This document shows, piece by piece, positions 62,195 to 64,000 of a stretch of 64,000 nucleotides of DNA. The notes under the pieces are model-generated. The model was not told the DNA's origin. It did not search any database and saw only the letters and a list, made by a program, of their open reading frames with translations. Each line of letters starts with the position of its first letter. The stretch's first letter is position 1. The translations under genes and the position numbers were made by a program. This DNA is from Streptomyces sp. NBC_01549 (lineage in GTDB: Bacteria; Actinomycetota; Actinomycetes; Streptomycetales; Streptomycetaceae), in assembly GCF_026339955.1 (NCBI RefSeq), contig NZ_JAPEPW010000001.1:2444501-2508500 (forward strand), written 5' to 3'.

Positions 62195-63454
62195 TCAGCC
62201 CTGCCGCTCCTCCGCGCCCATGCTGCGCACCGCGGGCGTGGCCAGGGCCACGAGGGCGAGGACGGCCATCGCGGCGGCCACGCCCAGAACGCTCCGGTAC
62301 GTGCCCGCCGCGGCCAGCAGCAGCCCGCCGGCAAGGGCTCCCAGGGAGTTCATGCCGGAGCCGACGAGGCCGAACACGCTCATCGCGCGGCCCTGCATCT
62401 CGTCCGGGGTCACCCGGACCTGGTGCACCCCGGCGGCCACGTTGAGCAGCGCCCCGGCCCAGCTGGTGCCCGCGCACAGCGCGCCGAGAACCACCGGCTG
62501 CCCGGTCAGCGCGATCCCGGCGATCAGGCCCGCCCAGCCGAGCAGCGCACCGATCAGGATCGCGGGCAGCGGCAGCCGCTTCATGAACCAGGAGGCGGTC
62601 AGCGCGCCCAGGACGCCGCCGACGCCCTCGACGATCCCGATGACGGCCATGTACGAAGGCGGGTACCCGCCCTCCTTGACGATCAGCACCAGGGCCAGAT
62701 TGAGGATCTGGAACAGCAGGTTGCTGCCGCCGACAATGACGATCGCGGCCCGCATGAAGCGCTGTCGCCACACCCAGGCGATGCCCTCGCCGATCTCGGC
62801 CCGCACCGACCGTCCGGCCTCCTCGTCCCGCTCGTCCTGGAACGACTTGGGGATGAGCAGCAGCGTGACCAGCGCGAAGAAGTGGGTGAACGCGGCCACC
62901 CCGAACGGCAGCCAGCGGAACGCCTGGAAGAGGACCGCCGCGCTCGGCTGCCCGAGCAGCCCAGCGGCCTGGCCGCGCGCCTCGTTCTGCGACAGCGCGG
63001 CCGACAGGTGGTCGGGGTGCACGACGTGGCGTACGGCGGCCCGCTCGGCGAGCTTGTAGAAGATCACCGCGCCGCCCTCCAGGAACGCCGCGGCCATCAC
63101 GTGCGGCACCGACAGCACCCCGAACCACAGCGCGGCGGCCAAACTGCCCATCGAGACGAGCCCGACCGCGTCGCACACCACCATCAGCCGCCGCCGGTCC
63201 CAGCGGTCCACCAGCGCGCCGGCCGGCAGCAGCAGGAGCAGCTGTGGCAACAGTGCCGCCGAGCCGACCAGGCCGGCGTCGGCGGGCGAGCCCGTGTACC
63301 AGAGCATCAGCAGCGGGTACGCGGAGACCGCGGCTCGGACGCCGAACTGGGACAGTCCCGCGCCCGACCACAGCAGCAGGAAGTTCTTGTTGCGGCGCAG
63401 CGGGGGCGGCTTCTCGGTCTCCTCGGGGACCTCGGCCTGGTCGAGCAGGGTCAC
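62195..63454 (-). CDS. MFS exporter (EntS-like)
   Basis: A 419-residue transporter with about 12 membrane helices, closest in pattern to the MFS_3/EntS siderophore and natural-product exporters: RNKNFLLLWSGAGLSQFGVRAA start and GALVDRWDRRRLMVVCDAVGL as the loop 2-3 motif. GTG at 63454 overlaps the stop of the carbamoyltransferase gene (GTGA), so they form one operon. It may export the NRPS product, though it lies 5 kb beyond the second MITE. Confidence 0.85.
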   Translation of the reverse strand: MTLLDQAEVPEETEKPPPLRRNKNFLLLWSGAGLSQFGVRAAVSAYPLLMLWYTGSPADAGLVGSAALLPQLLLLLPAGALVDRWDRRRLMVVCDAVGLVSMGSLAAALWFGVLSVPHVMAAAFLEGGAVIFYKLAERAAVRHVVHPDHLSAALSQNEARGQAAGLLGQPSAAVLFQAFRWLPFGVAAFTHFFALVTLLLIPKSFQDERDEEAGRSVRAEIGEGIAWVWRQRFMRAAIVIVGGSNLLFQILNLALVLIVKEGGYPPSYMAVIGIVEGVGGVLGALTASWFMKRLPLPAILIGALLGWAGLIAGIALTGQPVVLGALCAGTSWAGALLNVAAGVHQVRVTPDEMQGRAMSVFGLVGSGMNSLGALAGGLLLAAAGTYRSVLGVAAAMAVLALVALATPAVRSMGAEERQG

Positions 63455-64000
63455 CGGCCCGCCGCCACGGCCATCGGCTCGGAACACGGGACGCCGCCGA
63501 CGGTGCCGAGGCGGCACCACTCCAGGACCGCCATCGCGCTGTGCATCTTGTTCTCCGCCTGGTCGAAGGCGGTGCTGTGGCGCCCGTCCAGGACGTCGGC
63601 GGCCACCTCCTCGCCGCGGTGCGCGGGCAGGTCGTGCATGAAGACCGCGCGCGGGCTGGTCTTCCACAGGTCGGCGGTGACCCGGAACGGCAGGAAGCCG
63701 GCGCGCCAGTCCGGGTCGGCCTTGGCGGTGCCGGTGGTCTGCCAGCGCGTGGTGTAGATGACGTCGAAGTCGCCCGGGAGGGCGTCCATGTGGTGGTGCT
63801 CGACGACCGACGAGCCGGTCCGGGCGGCCTGTTCGTCCGCCCGGCGCCGTACCTGTCCGGCCAGCCCGTACCCCTGGGGTGTCCGCAGCTCCAGCGTGGT
63901 GCCGTTGAAGCGGCTCAGGCCGAGGGCGAGCGCGGCGGCGGTGTTGTTGCCCTCGCCGAGGTACAGCACCCGCAGCCCGTCGACCCGGCCGAACCGCCGC
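63451..64000 (-). CDS. ornithine carbamoyltransferase-like protein (partial)
   Basis: The C-terminal ~180 residues of an aspartate/ornithine carbamoyltransferase-family protein; the start lies beyond the window. Visible: VLYLGEGNNTAAALALGLSRF as the ornithine-domain phosphate site, and a C-terminal FDQAENKMHSAMAVLEW. The catalytic loop reads HDLPAHRGEEV, where ordinary OTCs have HCLP, so the catalytic Cys is Asp here. This suggests an altered or different reaction, as in some paralogues of secondary metabolism. It overlaps the MFS gene start. Confidence 0.75.
   Translation of the reverse strand, partial: RRFGRVDGLRVLYLGEGNNTAAALALGLSRFNGTTLELRTPQGYGLAGQVRRRADEQAARTGSSVVEHHHMDALPGDFDVIYTTRWQTTGTAKADPDWRAGFLPFRVTADLWKTSPRAVFMHDLPAHRGEEVAADVLDGRHSTAFDQAENKMHSAMAVLEWCRLGTVGGVPCSEPMAVAAGR

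Noticed and set aside
61961..63757. Plus-strand frame starting inside the nested repeats near the ArsR promoter
   Set aside because: It overlaps the minus-strand MFS gene almost completely and has shadow composition, so the plus side of the promoter region is taken as gene-free.

Overview
The window looks like a Streptomyces chromosome. It is very GC-rich with strong third-position GC bias, uses many GTG starts with purine-rich ribosome binding sites, and carries family pairs typical of the genus: XRE (DUF5753) with DUF397, SARP regulators, a TipA-type MerR regulator and a ThrE-type exporter. No rRNA or tRNA gene was seen.

Region 1 (1-15 kb) is conserved core chromosome. It holds folB, folK and a DUF3180 membrane protein on the plus strand. 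On the minus strand are folE, ftsH, hpt, tilS, a zinc metalloprotease and dacB, and divergent from these are ppa and a ThrE-like exporter. A frameshifted intein-like LAGLIDADG relic lies between DUF3180 and folE. A DedA protein with a Q/Y/P-rich tail and a tipA-like regulator with a recognisable tipA-type promoter follow.

Region 2 (15-35 kb) is ordinary accessory Streptomyces content. It includes a CLC chloride channel next to glutamate decarboxylase (plausible acid resistance), PadR and DinB proteins, an aldehyde dehydrogenase with a palindromic operator, and an XRE / anti-sigma-like ATPase / DUF397 locus. In that locus two convergent genes share one upstream element. Lipoproteins, a Clp-N protein with a duplicated operator, a PolA-type polymerase, a large AfsR-like regulator, a glycosyltransferase and an NPP1-type secreted protein follow.

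Region 3 (35-64 kb) is mobile and biosynthetic. A MarR/MFS pair and an IS110 element come first. An 18 kb NRPS locus follows, bracketed by two directly repeated, near-identical 243-bp MITE-like elements (39276-39518 and 57886-58128). It holds MbtH, two SARPs with a small secreted-type peptide gene between them, a YbaK deacylase, SerA, NRPS1 (C-A-T-E-C), NRPS2 (EntF-like C-A-T) and a type II thioesterase. The NRPS1 A domain reads as a serine code, which fits the embedded serA, and the following E domain implies D-serine. The assembly line stops after a condensation domain with no adenylation domain or terminal thioesterase in the window, so the system is split, truncated or released unusually. 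Beyond the second MITE are a DUF4097 lipoprotein with an MMPL transporter, an ArsR-like repressor with nested inverted repeats, an MFS exporter and the end of an OTC-like carbamoyltransferase cut by the window edge. The last two may belong to the same pathway.
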